A stretch of DNA of 64,000 bases from positions 1-64,000 of the forward strand of contig CAXYWB010000003.1 of NCBI GenBank assembly GCA_964292695.1. Direction: 5' to 3'. Under the pieces are notes generated by a model. That model ran no database searches. It saw nothing but the letters and a program-made list of their open reading frames with translations, and had not been told where the DNA came from. Positions within the stretch are counted from its first letter, which is position 1. Every line of letters starts with the position of its first letter. Source of the stretch: UPXZ01 sp018055865 (GTDB lineage Bacteria > Bacteroidota > Bacteroidia > Bacteroidales > Paludibacteraceae). The position numbers and the translations under genes were made by a program. Of the stretch, positions 9,149 through 16,903 are shown one piece after another.

Positions 9149-11146
9149 ATGAAGTCAAAACTCATTCTGCTTACCATTTTAAGTTTTTTGTCCTTTCAAT
9201 TGTTCAGTCAGATATATGACCCGGTGTCGTGGTCGGTCGAAAAGAAGGTGACCGGTAAAACCACAGCCGATCTGATTATCAAAGCCACCATCGAAAAAGG
9301 ATGGCATTTGTATGGACTGAACATTCCTCCCGATGGTCCTATCGCCACCAGAATTTCTGTTGAGAACCTCGAAAATGCCAAAAAAGAGGGTACACTTCAG
9401 GCAAAATCAAAGTTGATAGAAGCGTTTGATCCCAATTTCGATATGAAACTGAACTGGTATGCTAATGAGGCGGTATTTGTGCAGAAAGTGTCTTCACCCG
9501 ATCCGAATGCCATTTATGCCAAAGTGTTGGTGAATTTCATGGTGTGTAATGATGAAAGCTGTCTGCCTCCTACCGAAGAAGAACTCGAGGTGGGAAAACC
9601 GGGAATAAAAGTCTCTGAAGTGAAAGAAGAGACGCCATTGACTGCATCTGCAGTTGCAGGAATCGATTCGGTGCTGAAGCCTGATTCTGCCTTGCTTGTT
9701 CCGCCGGCGTTGTCAGATTCTACTGCGAAGGCAGATCTTTGGACACCTGTCATCGATCAGTTGCGAACTTTTGGCGAAAACGCGAGCGGTGGAGGAATGC
9801 CATCGCTCTGGTGGATTTTTATCATGGGGATGCTCGGCGGATTTGTAGCCTTGTTTACACCGTGCGTATGGCCTATCATACCGATGACAGTAAGTTTCTT
9901 TCTGAAACGGTCGGAGAACAAAGCCCGCGGACGCCGCGATGCTGCCACCTACGGCTTGGCCATTATTCTCATTTATGTAGGTCTGGGACTCCTCATTACC
10001 GTTATTTTCGGAGCAAGCGCTCTCAACAGCCTCTCTACCAACGCTCTCTTTAATCTGATATTCTTCGCTTTGCTCGTGGTGTTTGCCATCTCGTTCTTCG
10101 GAGCCTTCGAAATTACCCTTCCGGCTTCCTGGTCCACCAAAATGGACATGAAAGCCGACTCCACAGCGGGCATTCTGAGCATACTTTTCATGGCTTTTAC
10201 ACTCGTACTGGTTTCGTTTTCCTGTACAGGCCCTATCATCGGCACCTTGCTTGTGGAAGCATCCGTGAGTGGCTCGATACTGGCTCCTGCCGTCGGTATG
10301 CTGGGATTTGCCATTGCACTGGCCATTCCTTTCAGCCTTTTTGCTTTCTTCCCGTCGTTGCTCAAGTCGATGCCCAAATCGGGTGGATGGCTCAACCGTG
10401 TGAAAGTGGTGCTGGCATTCCTGGAGCTGGCGCTGGCGCTCAAGTTCTTCTCTGTTGCCGATTTGGCTTATGGCTGGGGACTCCTCGACCGTGAGACATT
10501 CCTGGCGTTGTGGATTGTAATATTTGCTTTGTTAGGCTTTTACCTCATCGGAAAACTGCGCTTCAAGCACGATGATGAAACCAAACACACATCAGTCACA
10601 GGCTTGTTTTTAGGAATCATTTCGCTGGCATTTTCTATTTACATGATTCCCGGATTGTGGGGTGCCCCATTGAAAGCGGTAAGCGCATTCTCGCCGCCGG
10701 TAATTACGCAGGATTTCAATCTGTATGAAAATGATGTGCATGCCAGATTCACCGATTATGAGCTGGGAATGAATTATGCCGCCGCCATGAACAAACCTGT
10801 GATCATTGATTTTACCGGTTTCGGGTGTGTCAACTGCCGCAAAATGGAAGTGGCCGTATGGACAGATCCGCGCGTAAGCAACCTGCTGAACAATGATTAT
10901 GTATTGATTTCGCTTTATGTGGATGATAAATCGCCACTGAAAGAACCCTATGAAGTGACCGAAAACGGACGCACACGCAAAATCAAAACAATAGGGGACA
11001 AATGGAGCTACCTCCAGCGATTCAAATTCGGAGCAAATGCCCAACCTTTCTACGTAATGCTTGACAACCAGGGCAATCCGATGTCAAAATCATTCGCTTT
11101 TGACGAGAATCCGGATAATTTTGTAAATTGGCTTGAGAGAAAATAA
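9149..11146 (+). CDS. dsbD: Thiol:disulfide interchange protein DsbD family
   Basis: DsbD carries electrons from cytoplasmic thioredoxin across the inner membrane to periplasmic thiol proteins. The 665 residues hold a signal peptide (1-20), an N-terminal periplasmic beta domain (about 25-150), a linker, a multi-helix membrane domain (about 215-520) and a C-terminal thioredoxin domain (about 535-665). The two membrane cysteines expected of DsbD are C239 in TPCVWPIIP and C359 in SCTGPIIG; the thioredoxin site is CVNC (C560/C563). All the redox cysteines I expect are therefore present except that the N-terminal pair is not clearly laid out: CNDESCLPP near residue 132 is the likely equivalent. 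It stands alone, closed by a large hairpin. Confidence 0.93.
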   Translation: MKSKLILLTILSFLSFQLFSQIYDPVSWSVEKKVTGKTTADLIIKATIEKGWHLYGLNIPPDGPIATRISVENLENAKKEGTLQAKSKLIEAFDPNFDMKLNWYANEAVFVQKVSSPDPNAIYAKVLVNFMVCNDESCLPPTEEELEVGKPGIKVSEVKEETPLTASAVAGIDSVLKPDSALLVPPALSDSTAKADLWTPVIDQLRTFGENASGGGMPSLWWIFIMGMLGGFVALFTPCVWPIIPMTVSFFLKRSENKARGRRDAATYGLAIILIYVGLGLLITVIFGASALNSLSTNALFNLIFFALLVVFAISFFGAFEITLPASWSTKMDMKADSTAGILSILFMAFTLVLVSFSCTGPIIGTLLVEASVSGSILAPAVGMLGFAIALAIPFSLFAFFPSLLKSMPKSGGWLNRVKVVLAFLELALALKFFSVADLAYGWGLLDRETFLALWIVIFALLGFYLIGKLRFKHDDETKHTSVTGLFLGIISLAFSIYMIPGLWGAPLKAVSAFSPPVITQDFNLYENDVHARFTDYELGMNYAAAMNKPVIIDFTGFGCVNCRKMEVAVWTDPRVSNLLNNDYVLISLYVDDKSPLKEPYEVTENGRTRKIKTIGDKWSYLQRFKFGANAQPFYVMLDNQGNPMSKSFAFDENPDNFVNWLERK

Positions 11147-11167
11147 TCCTGATAGTTGAAAAATAAT

Positions 11168-11225
11168 AACCTGCCAAAATGTCCCGAATTCTGACAAAAA
11201 AGAGTTTCGGATGTTTTGGCAGGTT
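11168..11225 (+). terminator. Large hairpin after dsbD
   Basis: AACCTGCCAAAA (11168) pairs with TTTTGGCAGGTT (11214-11225), and an inner CCGAA/TTCGG pair extends the structure. It starts about 20 nt after the dsbD stop and 82 nt before grpE. Only a short T-rich tail follows, so it may be a terminator or an mRNA-stabilising or regulatory structure in front of grpE. Confidence 0.55.
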
Positions 11226-11307
11226 TCTTGCAATATGCAAACTGCCAATCGGTACATAACAAAGATAATATAATCCTATTTTTAAAATAATAAAGAAAAC
11301 TTCGGAT

Positions 11308-11889
11308 ATGAAAAATAGAAAACACGCTCCTGAACACGATACAGAAAAGAATGCAGACCTGACTCCCGAAAATGTGGAAACCACCAATCAGAACGAAAAT
11401 GCTTCTGAAAGCCAGTCTGTAGAAACTGACAAAATTGCAGATGAAATTACTCAACTGACTCAGAAATGTGAGGAGTTGAACGATAAGAATCTTCGTTTGA
11501 TGGCAGAATTCGATAATTTCAGAAAACGTACACTCCGCGAAAAATCCGATTTGATAAAAACAGCCGGCGAAAAGGTGTTTGTTAATATTTTACCGCTGAT
11601 TGATGATTTTGAAAGAGCTATGCAGGCTATGGACTCAACAGAAGACGTGCTGGCTGTGAAAGAGGGTGTGGATTTGATTTACGCCAAATTTATCAATTTT
11701 CTGAATGCCAACGGCGTGAAAGCTATTGCTACTGAAAATGAGCCGTTTGATGTAGATGTACACGAAGCAGTTACCATGTTTCCGGCACCGTCAGAAGAGC
11801 TGAAAGGAAAGATAATTGACTGTATGTCAAAAGGATATATGCTGAATGATAAGGTGATTCGTTTTGCAAAAGTAGTGGTTGGAGAATAA
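11308..11889 (+). CDS. grpE: Nucleotide exchange factor GrpE
   Basis: GrpE releases ADP from DnaK during chaperone cycling. The 193 residues show an acidic disordered N-terminus, a long coiled coil (about 40-95, with LMAEFDNFRKRTLREK typical of GrpE) and the C-terminal beta domain with VNILPLIDDFERAM and the late FDVDVHEAVTM segment. dnaJ starts 67 nt downstream, making the conserved grpE-dnaJ pair; dnaK is not in the window. No CIRCE element (TTAGCACTC-N9-GAGTGCTAA) is seen upstream, so control by HrcA is not supported here. Confidence 0.95.
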   Translation: MKNRKHAPEHDTEKNADLTPENVETTNQNENASESQSVETDKIADEITQLTQKCEELNDKNLRLMAEFDNFRKRTLREKSDLIKTAGEKVFVNILPLIDDFERAMQAMDSTEDVLAVKEGVDLIYAKFINFLNANGVKAIATENEPFDVDVHEAVTMFPAPSEELKGKIIDCMSKGYMLNDKVIRFAKVVVGE

Positions 11890-11956
11890 TGAATAAGTTT
11901 ATAGTTAGTAGTTTGCAGTGCAGTCATATTCTGTAAATTATTATACAAACATATAT

Positions 11957-13117
11957 ATGGGAAAGAGAGATTATTACGAAATATTAGGTGTATCGAAGAC
12001 TGCTACGGCAGACGAGATAAAAAAAGCGTACCGTCAGAAAGCCATTCAGTATCACCCCGATAAAAATCCGGGTGATAAGGCATCTGAAGAGAAATTCAAG
12101 GAAGCTGCAGAAGCCTACGAAGTGCTGAGTGATCAGCAGAAGCGTCAGCGGTATGATCAGTTTGGTCATGCAGGTGTGGGTAGCAGTGCTGCCGGCGGAG
12201 GTTTCGGCGGTGGAGGTATGAGTATGGAAGATATTTTTGCTCATTTTGGCGATATTTTTGGCGGACATTTTGGCGGATTTGGCGGATTCGGTGGCTTTGG
12301 CGGTTCTCAGAGAGGCGGACAACGTGTTCGTCGTGGTTCCGACTTGCGCGTAAAGGTTAAGCTAGACCTGGCTGAAATTGCAAACGGAGTAGAAAAAAAA
12401 ATAAAAGTAAAGAAATACGTTTCGTGTCAGCACTGTAATGGCTCGGGAGCGGCTTCGGGCTCAGGTACTACTACCTGTACCACCTGCAACGGAAACGGGC
12501 GCGTAACACGTGTACAGCAAACTATTCTGGGGCAAATGCAGACCACTAGCGAATGTCCTACCTGTCAGGGAGAAGGTAAAATTATAAAGGAAAAATGTTC
12601 GCACTGCAACGGCGACGGAATAGTTCGCGAAGAAGAGGTGATCAGCATCAACATTCCGGCCGGTGTAATGGAAGGTATGCAGCTCTCGGTAGGCGGCAAG
12701 GGAAATGCAGCCCGACGCGGCGGAGTGAACGGCGATTTACTCGTAGTGATTGAAGAGGAACGGCATCCGGAATTAATCCGCGATGATAATGATTTGATTT
12801 ACAATTTATTGCTCTCTGTGCCGGTAGCAATACTGGGCGGCTCTGTAGAAGTGCCCACCGTAGATAGTAAAGTGAAAGTAAACATCCCTGCCGGAACTCA
12901 GCCCGGTAAAGTTCTTCGGTTGCGGGGCAAAGGCCTGCCAAGCGTAAACAGCTATGGTAAAGGCGATCTGCTGGTCAACATCGGAGTGTACATTCCCGAA
13001 AACCTGAGCAGAGATGAAAAACAAACCATGGAAAATCTGAATAAATCAACTAATTTCAAACCAAATTCATCGGCTGCAAAAGGATTTTTTTCTCATTTCC
13101 GGAATATGTTCGAGTAA
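11957..13117 (+). CDS. dnaJ: Molecular chaperone DnaJ
   Basis: DnaJ delivers unfolded clients to DnaK and stimulates its ATPase. From MGKRDYYEILGVSK the 386-residue protein has a J domain (1-70, HPD motif in YHPDKNPGD), a Gly/Phe-rich linker with repeated FGG units (about 75-125), four CxxCxGxG zinc modules (CQHCNGSG, CTTCNGNG, CPTCQGEG, CSHCNGDG) and the C-terminal substrate-binding domains. The frame opens at 11918, but the ATG at 11957 gives the family's N-terminus. It follows grpE and is closed by a strong bidirectional terminator. Confidence 0.97.
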   Translation: MGKRDYYEILGVSKTATADEIKKAYRQKAIQYHPDKNPGDKASEEKFKEAAEAYEVLSDQQKRQRYDQFGHAGVGSSAAGGGFGGGGMSMEDIFAHFGDIFGGHFGGFGGFGGFGGSQRGGQRVRRGSDLRVKVKLDLAEIANGVEKKIKVKKYVSCQHCNGSGAASGSGTTTCTTCNGNGRVTRVQQTILGQMQTTSECPTCQGEGKIIKEKCSHCNGDGIVREEEVISINIPAGVMEGMQLSVGGKGNAARRGGVNGDLLVVIEEERHPELIRDDNDLIYNLLLSVPVAILGGSVEVPTVDSKVKVNIPAGTQPGKVLRLRGKGLPSVNSYGKGDLLVNIGVYIPENLSRDEKQTMENLNKSTNFKPNSSAAKGFFSHFRNMFE

Positions 13118-13136
13118 TACAAATACATAAATACAT

Positions 13137-13175
13137 AAAAGGGTGAAATGTAGCTTTTCACCCTTTCTTTTTTTT
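13137..13175. terminator. Bidirectional terminator between dnaJ and ppk2
   Basis: AAAGGGTGAAA and TTTTCACCCTTT form a strong stem with A-rich and T-rich flanks on either side, between the convergent dnaJ (+) and PPK2 (-) genes. Confidence 0.85.
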
Positions 13176-13190
13176 AAAAAAATAAGACGA

Positions 13191-14066
13191 TTATTTTTCG
13201 CTCATTAATATTTCTTTTGCCTTCAGAAGCTGCTCAGTAGATTCACCAGCAGGATATTGCAGTTCTAATTTTTTCAGATTTTCCACTATAATTTCGCCTA
13301 TAGCCACCCGGGCAAAGAACTTCTTATCGGCCGGAACCACATACCACGGGGCGTAATCTGTTGATGTTTTCTCCATCATATCTTCGTAAGCACTCTGATA
13401 TTCATCCCATTGTGCGCGCGATTTCAGATCATCAGAGCTGAATTTCCAGTTTTTCTCCTTTTCGTTCAGTCGTGCAAGCAGTCGTTCTTTTTGTTCTTCT
13501 TTGGATAAGTGCAGAAAAATTTTAACAATGCGCGTTCCGTTTTGGTGAATATGTTTCTCAAAATTATTAATTTGCTCATACCTTTCGTTCCAAAACTTTT
13601 TATCCGCTTTGTCCGGACTGTCAATTCCCGGAATGTTTTCGCTCATCAGATACCCGGGATTTACTTTTGTAGCCAGTACATTTTCATAATGTGAACGATT
13701 GAAAATCTCAATCATGCCGCGCTCAGGCAGGTCTTTGTAATGCCGCCAAAGGTAATCGTGGTCGTGTTCCTCACGCGATGGAGCTTTGTAGCTGTGCACC
13801 CGGCAACTTTGCGGATTCAGACCCGACATTACATGACGGATGGCACCGTCTTTACCGGCAGCGTCAGGAGCCTGCAGTATGATTAACATCGAGTAGCGGT
13901 TGTCTGCCCAGAATTTTTCCTGCAGTGCGGCCAGCTCTTCGATGTTGTTTTGCAACTCTTTTACCCCGTTTTTTTTCTTCAGTCCGGCAGTGAAGCCTGT
14001 ATCGTAGTCTTTCAGGTTGACTTTGCTTCCGGGTTTTACAATGAATTTATCAAAATCCAGTTTCAT
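13191..14066 (-). CDS. PPK2-family polyphosphate:nucleotide phosphotransferase
   Basis: PPK2 enzymes transfer phosphate between polyphosphate and nucleotides. The 291-residue single-domain protein has Walker A QAPDAAGKDG (about 65-74), the lid-side segment with HSYKAPSREEHDHDYLWR, and the Walker B-like FNRSHYENVL. Length and motifs fit the one-domain PPK2 group often annotated as polyphosphate:AMP or polyphosphate:ADP phosphotransferase; which nucleotide it prefers cannot be told from sequence. It is monocistronic, with a TATATTTG -7 box (14136-14143, minus strand) upstream and a shared terminator downstream. Confidence 0.9.
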   Translation of the reverse strand: MKLDFDKFIVKPGSKVNLKDYDTGFTAGLKKKNGVKELQNNIEELAALQEKFWADNRYSMLIILQAPDAAGKDGAIRHVMSGLNPQSCRVHSYKAPSREEHDHDYLWRHYKDLPERGMIEIFNRSHYENVLATKVNPGYLMSENIPGIDSPDKADKKFWNERYEQINNFEKHIHQNGTRIVKIFLHLSKEEQKERLLARLNEKEKNWKFSSDDLKSRAQWDEYQSAYEDMMEKTSTDYAPWYVVPADKKFFARVAIGEIIVENLKKLELQYPAGESTEQLLKAKEILMSEK

Positions 14067-14234
14067 GATTATAGATTTTTAAGATGAGTGTTCTTGTATT
14101 TTAACAACTCTGAAATCAAATAGTTTTGCAGCATTCAAATATATGTTTTTTTCGTGTTTTTAATTTCTGCAGAAATATTTTAGTTCCAAATGAATAAAAT
14201 TTGTTCATTATAGTGAATAAATTATTTATTTCAT

Positions 14235-14242
14235 TATTTTTG
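14235..14242 (+). promoter_or_regulatory. -7 box (TATTTTTG) for the amino acid permease
   Basis: TATTTTTG matches TAnnTTTG 60 nt before the start codon. The nearest TTG upstream lies too far away for a normal -33 element. Confidence 0.35.
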
Positions 14243-14301
14243 TGCAGTTTATTTCTCAAAAAACAGATTAAATCTTCTCATTTCCACCGATTCATCAGCT
14301 T

Positions 14302-15750
14302 ATGTTTAAAGATCTATATTTACGAAAAAGTCTGGCTAATATACAAGCTCAGGCACAGGAGAACAGTTTGAAAAAACATCTCAACGTTACCAACATTATT
14401 TTACTGGGAATAGGGTGTATTATCGGAGCCGGTATATTTGTGCTTACTGGTACTGCTGCTGCTCTTCATGCCGGTCCGGCTGTATCTGTATCCTTTCTGG
14501 TATCCGCTTTGGGATGTTTGTTAGCGGGTTTGTGTTATGCGGAATTTGCATCCATGCTTCCGGTATCCGGTAGTGCTTATACCTATGGCTACGCTACTAT
14601 GGGCGAATTCATAGCCTGGATTATCGGATGGGATTTAATTCTCGAATACCTGTTCGGATCGGCCACAGTGGCCGTTGGATGGTCGGGTTATGTGGTCAGT
14701 TTTCTGAACGATATCGGGTGGCATCTTCCGCCTCAAATTTGTCAGAGTCCTTTTGCTTATGATATCAACGGATGGCATCAAACGGGTGCAATTATTAACT
14801 TTCCGGCCATGTTTATCATAGCTCTGATGACTACTTTGCTTGTTATTGGCATTAAGGAATCGGCTCGATTCAACAACTTCATAGTAATAATTAAAGTCAC
14901 TGTCATTTTGTTGTTCATTGGTTTCGGAATTTCGTATATCAATGTAGATAACTGGACTCCTTTTATACCGGAAAATACCGGAAAATTCTCCGAATTCGGG
15001 CTTACGGGAGTTCTGACAGGTGCAGCAGTCGTGTTTTTTGCTTATATCGGTTTTGATGCCGTATCCACAACCGCTCAGGAAGCCATCAATCCGCAGCGTG
15101 ATATGCCCAAAGGCATTTTAATTTCGCTGGCTATATGTACTTTGTTGTATGTGGCTGTCAGTTTGGTCATGACCGGAATCGTCAATTATACCGAATTAAA
15201 CGTTCCTGCTCCGATTGCTGTAGCCATTGATGCTGCCGGTTCCGGGCTGCTTTGGTTAAGACCCATCGTCAAAATTGGTGCAATTGCCGGATTAAGTTCC
15301 GTGGTCATGGTTCTTCTGCTCGGACAATCGCGTATATTTTACTCCATGGCTCACGATGGTTTGCTGTGGAAAAGTTTTTCCAAAACACATCCGAAATTCA
15401 AAACACCGTATATCACCAGCATCGTTACAGGCTGTTTTGCGGCTTTCTTTGCCGGATTATTCCCCATCGGGCTTCTTGGTGAATTGGTTTCAATAGGCAC
15501 TTTGCTGGCATTTGTCATTGTTAGTGTCGGTTTGATTATTCTGCGTCACAAAGAGCCGGATGCACCGCGTACGTTCCGAACTCCGTGGGTACCATTTGTG
15601 CCTATTCTGGGTGCTTTAATCTGTCTGGCTCAAATGGCCGCGTTGCCCAAAGACACGTGGCTGCGTCTTATCGGCTGGATGGTAATTGGTTTTGTCATCT
15701 ACTTCACGTATGGACGGAAACATAGCATTGTAAGACAGGAAGCAAAATAA
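14302..15750 (+). CDS. APC-family amino acid permease
   Basis: This is a cytoplasmic-membrane amino acid/polyamine/cation transporter. The 482-residue protein has about 12 hydrophobic segments; the first contains the family's IGCIIGAGIFVLTG substrate-binding break, and a later helix has FFAYIGFDAVSTTAQEAINPQRDMP, typical of the cationic amino acid transporter (CAT/YfnA-like) branch. The substrate is not predictable with certainty. It is a single-gene unit, ending at a terminator shared with the convergent CPBP gene. Confidence 0.9.
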   Translation: MFKDLYLRKSLANIQAQAQENSLKKHLNVTNIILLGIGCIIGAGIFVLTGTAAALHAGPAVSVSFLVSALGCLLAGLCYAEFASMLPVSGSAYTYGYATMGEFIAWIIGWDLILEYLFGSATVAVGWSGYVVSFLNDIGWHLPPQICQSPFAYDINGWHQTGAIINFPAMFIIALMTTLLVIGIKESARFNNFIVIIKVTVILLFIGFGISYINVDNWTPFIPENTGKFSEFGLTGVLTGAAVVFFAYIGFDAVSTTAQEAINPQRDMPKGILISLAICTLLYVAVSLVMTGIVNYTELNVPAPIAVAIDAAGSGLLWLRPIVKIGAIAGLSSVVMVLLLGQSRIFYSMAHDGLLWKSFSKTHPKFKTPYITSIVTGCFAAFFAGLFPIGLLGELVSIGTLLAFVIVSVGLIILRHKEPDAPRTFRTPWVPFVPILGALICLAQMAALPKDTWLRLIGWMVIGFVIYFTYGRKHSIVRQEAK

Positions 15751-15758
15751 AATAAAAC

Positions 15759-15787
15759 AGAAAAGAGCTGATATTCAGCTCTTTTCT
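15759..15787. terminator. Bidirectional terminator, permease / CPBP gene
   Basis: AGAAAAGAGCTGA and TCAGCTCTTTTCT form a perfect 13-bp stem with a 3-nt loop between convergent genes. Confidence 0.85.
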
Positions 15788-15788
15788 C

Positions 15789-16739
15789 TTAAATATTCTG
15801 CGTTTTTTGAACCATTATTTCCGGTTCCACTTTTTGTTTCAAAACATGCCAGTTCCATTTATACCGGGCTTTTAGAATTATAACGAAAACGATGGAAAAA
15901 ACCGTAATCTGAATCAGGTCGCTGACCGGAAACATTTCTTTCATCAAAAAAACAGACGGAGTTTGAAATGCCGATGATTCGTTGGTATAAACCAGTGCTG
16001 TCACCATATTGTTGGCTGCATGTATGCCCAGTGCCACTTCTATCCCGTCGTCGAGCACGGTTACCACTCCCAGCAGAAGTCCCATCATTATGTACTGAGG
16101 CATTGCCAGAAAAAATCCAAGTTCTTTCACTTCGGGATTCATGCTGTGCATCAGACCGAAAGCCACAGCCACAGAAATCAACGACCATATTCTGCTTCGA
16201 GTTCTGGTAGCTACACCCTGCATCAGATATCCGCGGAAGGTAATTTCTTCGAATGAGGTCTGAAACGGAACCATCAGCAGTGTGATGAAGAAAAGAGGAA
16301 TAAAGCTTTTTAAATCCAGTTGCAGCGTAATATTTCCCGGAACCATCAGATAAGTGATCAGAAAAGAGAGCAGGATAAAGGCTCCCCACAAGACAAAACC
16401 CGAAAAGAGGTGATTCCACCTGATAGGGGCTCCCCCGTTAATTATTCCTTTCAGATTCCGGTTGTGCATGGGCCTGAGCAGCAGAATAAAACCAATCAGT
16501 GCGGTCATGAAAGCAAACATTATGGCAGCAAAACCGACATTCTGGTCGATGCCGTAGGCCGAAAAATCCATGATGTTTTCGGGCATTTCGGCTGCGCCAT
16601 CTCTCACAACTGAAATTCCGATCATGACGGCCAGCGGAATGGACCCAATTGTATTGGAAATGATGAATACCAGCGCCAGAAGCACGATGTATCTCCATAT
16701 CTGATTTTTCCCGTCGAAAGCGTATTCCAAATGTTTCAT
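15789..16739 (-). CDS. CPBP family intramembrane metalloprotease
   Basis: CPBP (CAAX protease/bacteriocin-processing, ABI) proteins are membrane glutamic/metal proteases. The 316-residue protein has about eight hydrophobic helices and the family motifs in order: FEEITFRGYL (EExxxR), FGLMHSMNP (His) and GIHAANNMV (HxxxN). The substrate is unknown; in bacteria the family includes bacteriocin-immunity and sorting proteins. It stands alone, with a TATTTTTG -7 box (16762-16769, minus strand) just upstream. No bacteriocin or prenylation genes are adjacent, so no role is inferred beyond membrane proteolysis. Confidence 0.88.
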   Translation of the reverse strand: MKHLEYAFDGKNQIWRYIVLLALVFIISNTIGSIPLAVMIGISVVRDGAAEMPENIMDFSAYGIDQNVGFAAIMFAFMTALIGFILLLRPMHNRNLKGIINGGAPIRWNHLFSGFVLWGAFILLSFLITYLMVPGNITLQLDLKSFIPLFFITLLMVPFQTSFEEITFRGYLMQGVATRTRSRIWSLISVAVAFGLMHSMNPEVKELGFFLAMPQYIMMGLLLGVVTVLDDGIEVALGIHAANNMVTALVYTNESSAFQTPSVFLMKEMFPVSDLIQITVFSIVFVIILKARYKWNWHVLKQKVEPEIMVQKTQNI

Positions 16740-16800
16740 AATATTTCCTTTAAAATATTTGCAAAAATACAGGTTAATCCGGAATAAAACAGTACGGAAG

Positions 16801-16833
16801 TTGTGAATATTTAATTAAACTTTTGTACCTTTG
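16801..16833 (+). promoter_or_regulatory. Promoter of rpsA
   Basis: TTG at 16801-16803, 22-nt spacer, TACCTTTG at 16826-16833: a good Bacteroidetes-type promoter. It predicts a start near 16840 and a leader of about 64 nt that contains a small ACTATTTATTAGT hairpin. Confidence 0.65.
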
Positions 16834-16903
16834 CACCCACGAATTTTTTAATCAATATAATGTCTAACCTACTATTTATTAGTAAAAAACAAAAATTTCA
16901 GTA

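Noticed and set aside
13191..14301. Mobile element or genomic island border near the strand switches
   Set aside because: No transposase, integrase, target-site repeat or tRNA-end duplication; neighbours are ordinary core genes.
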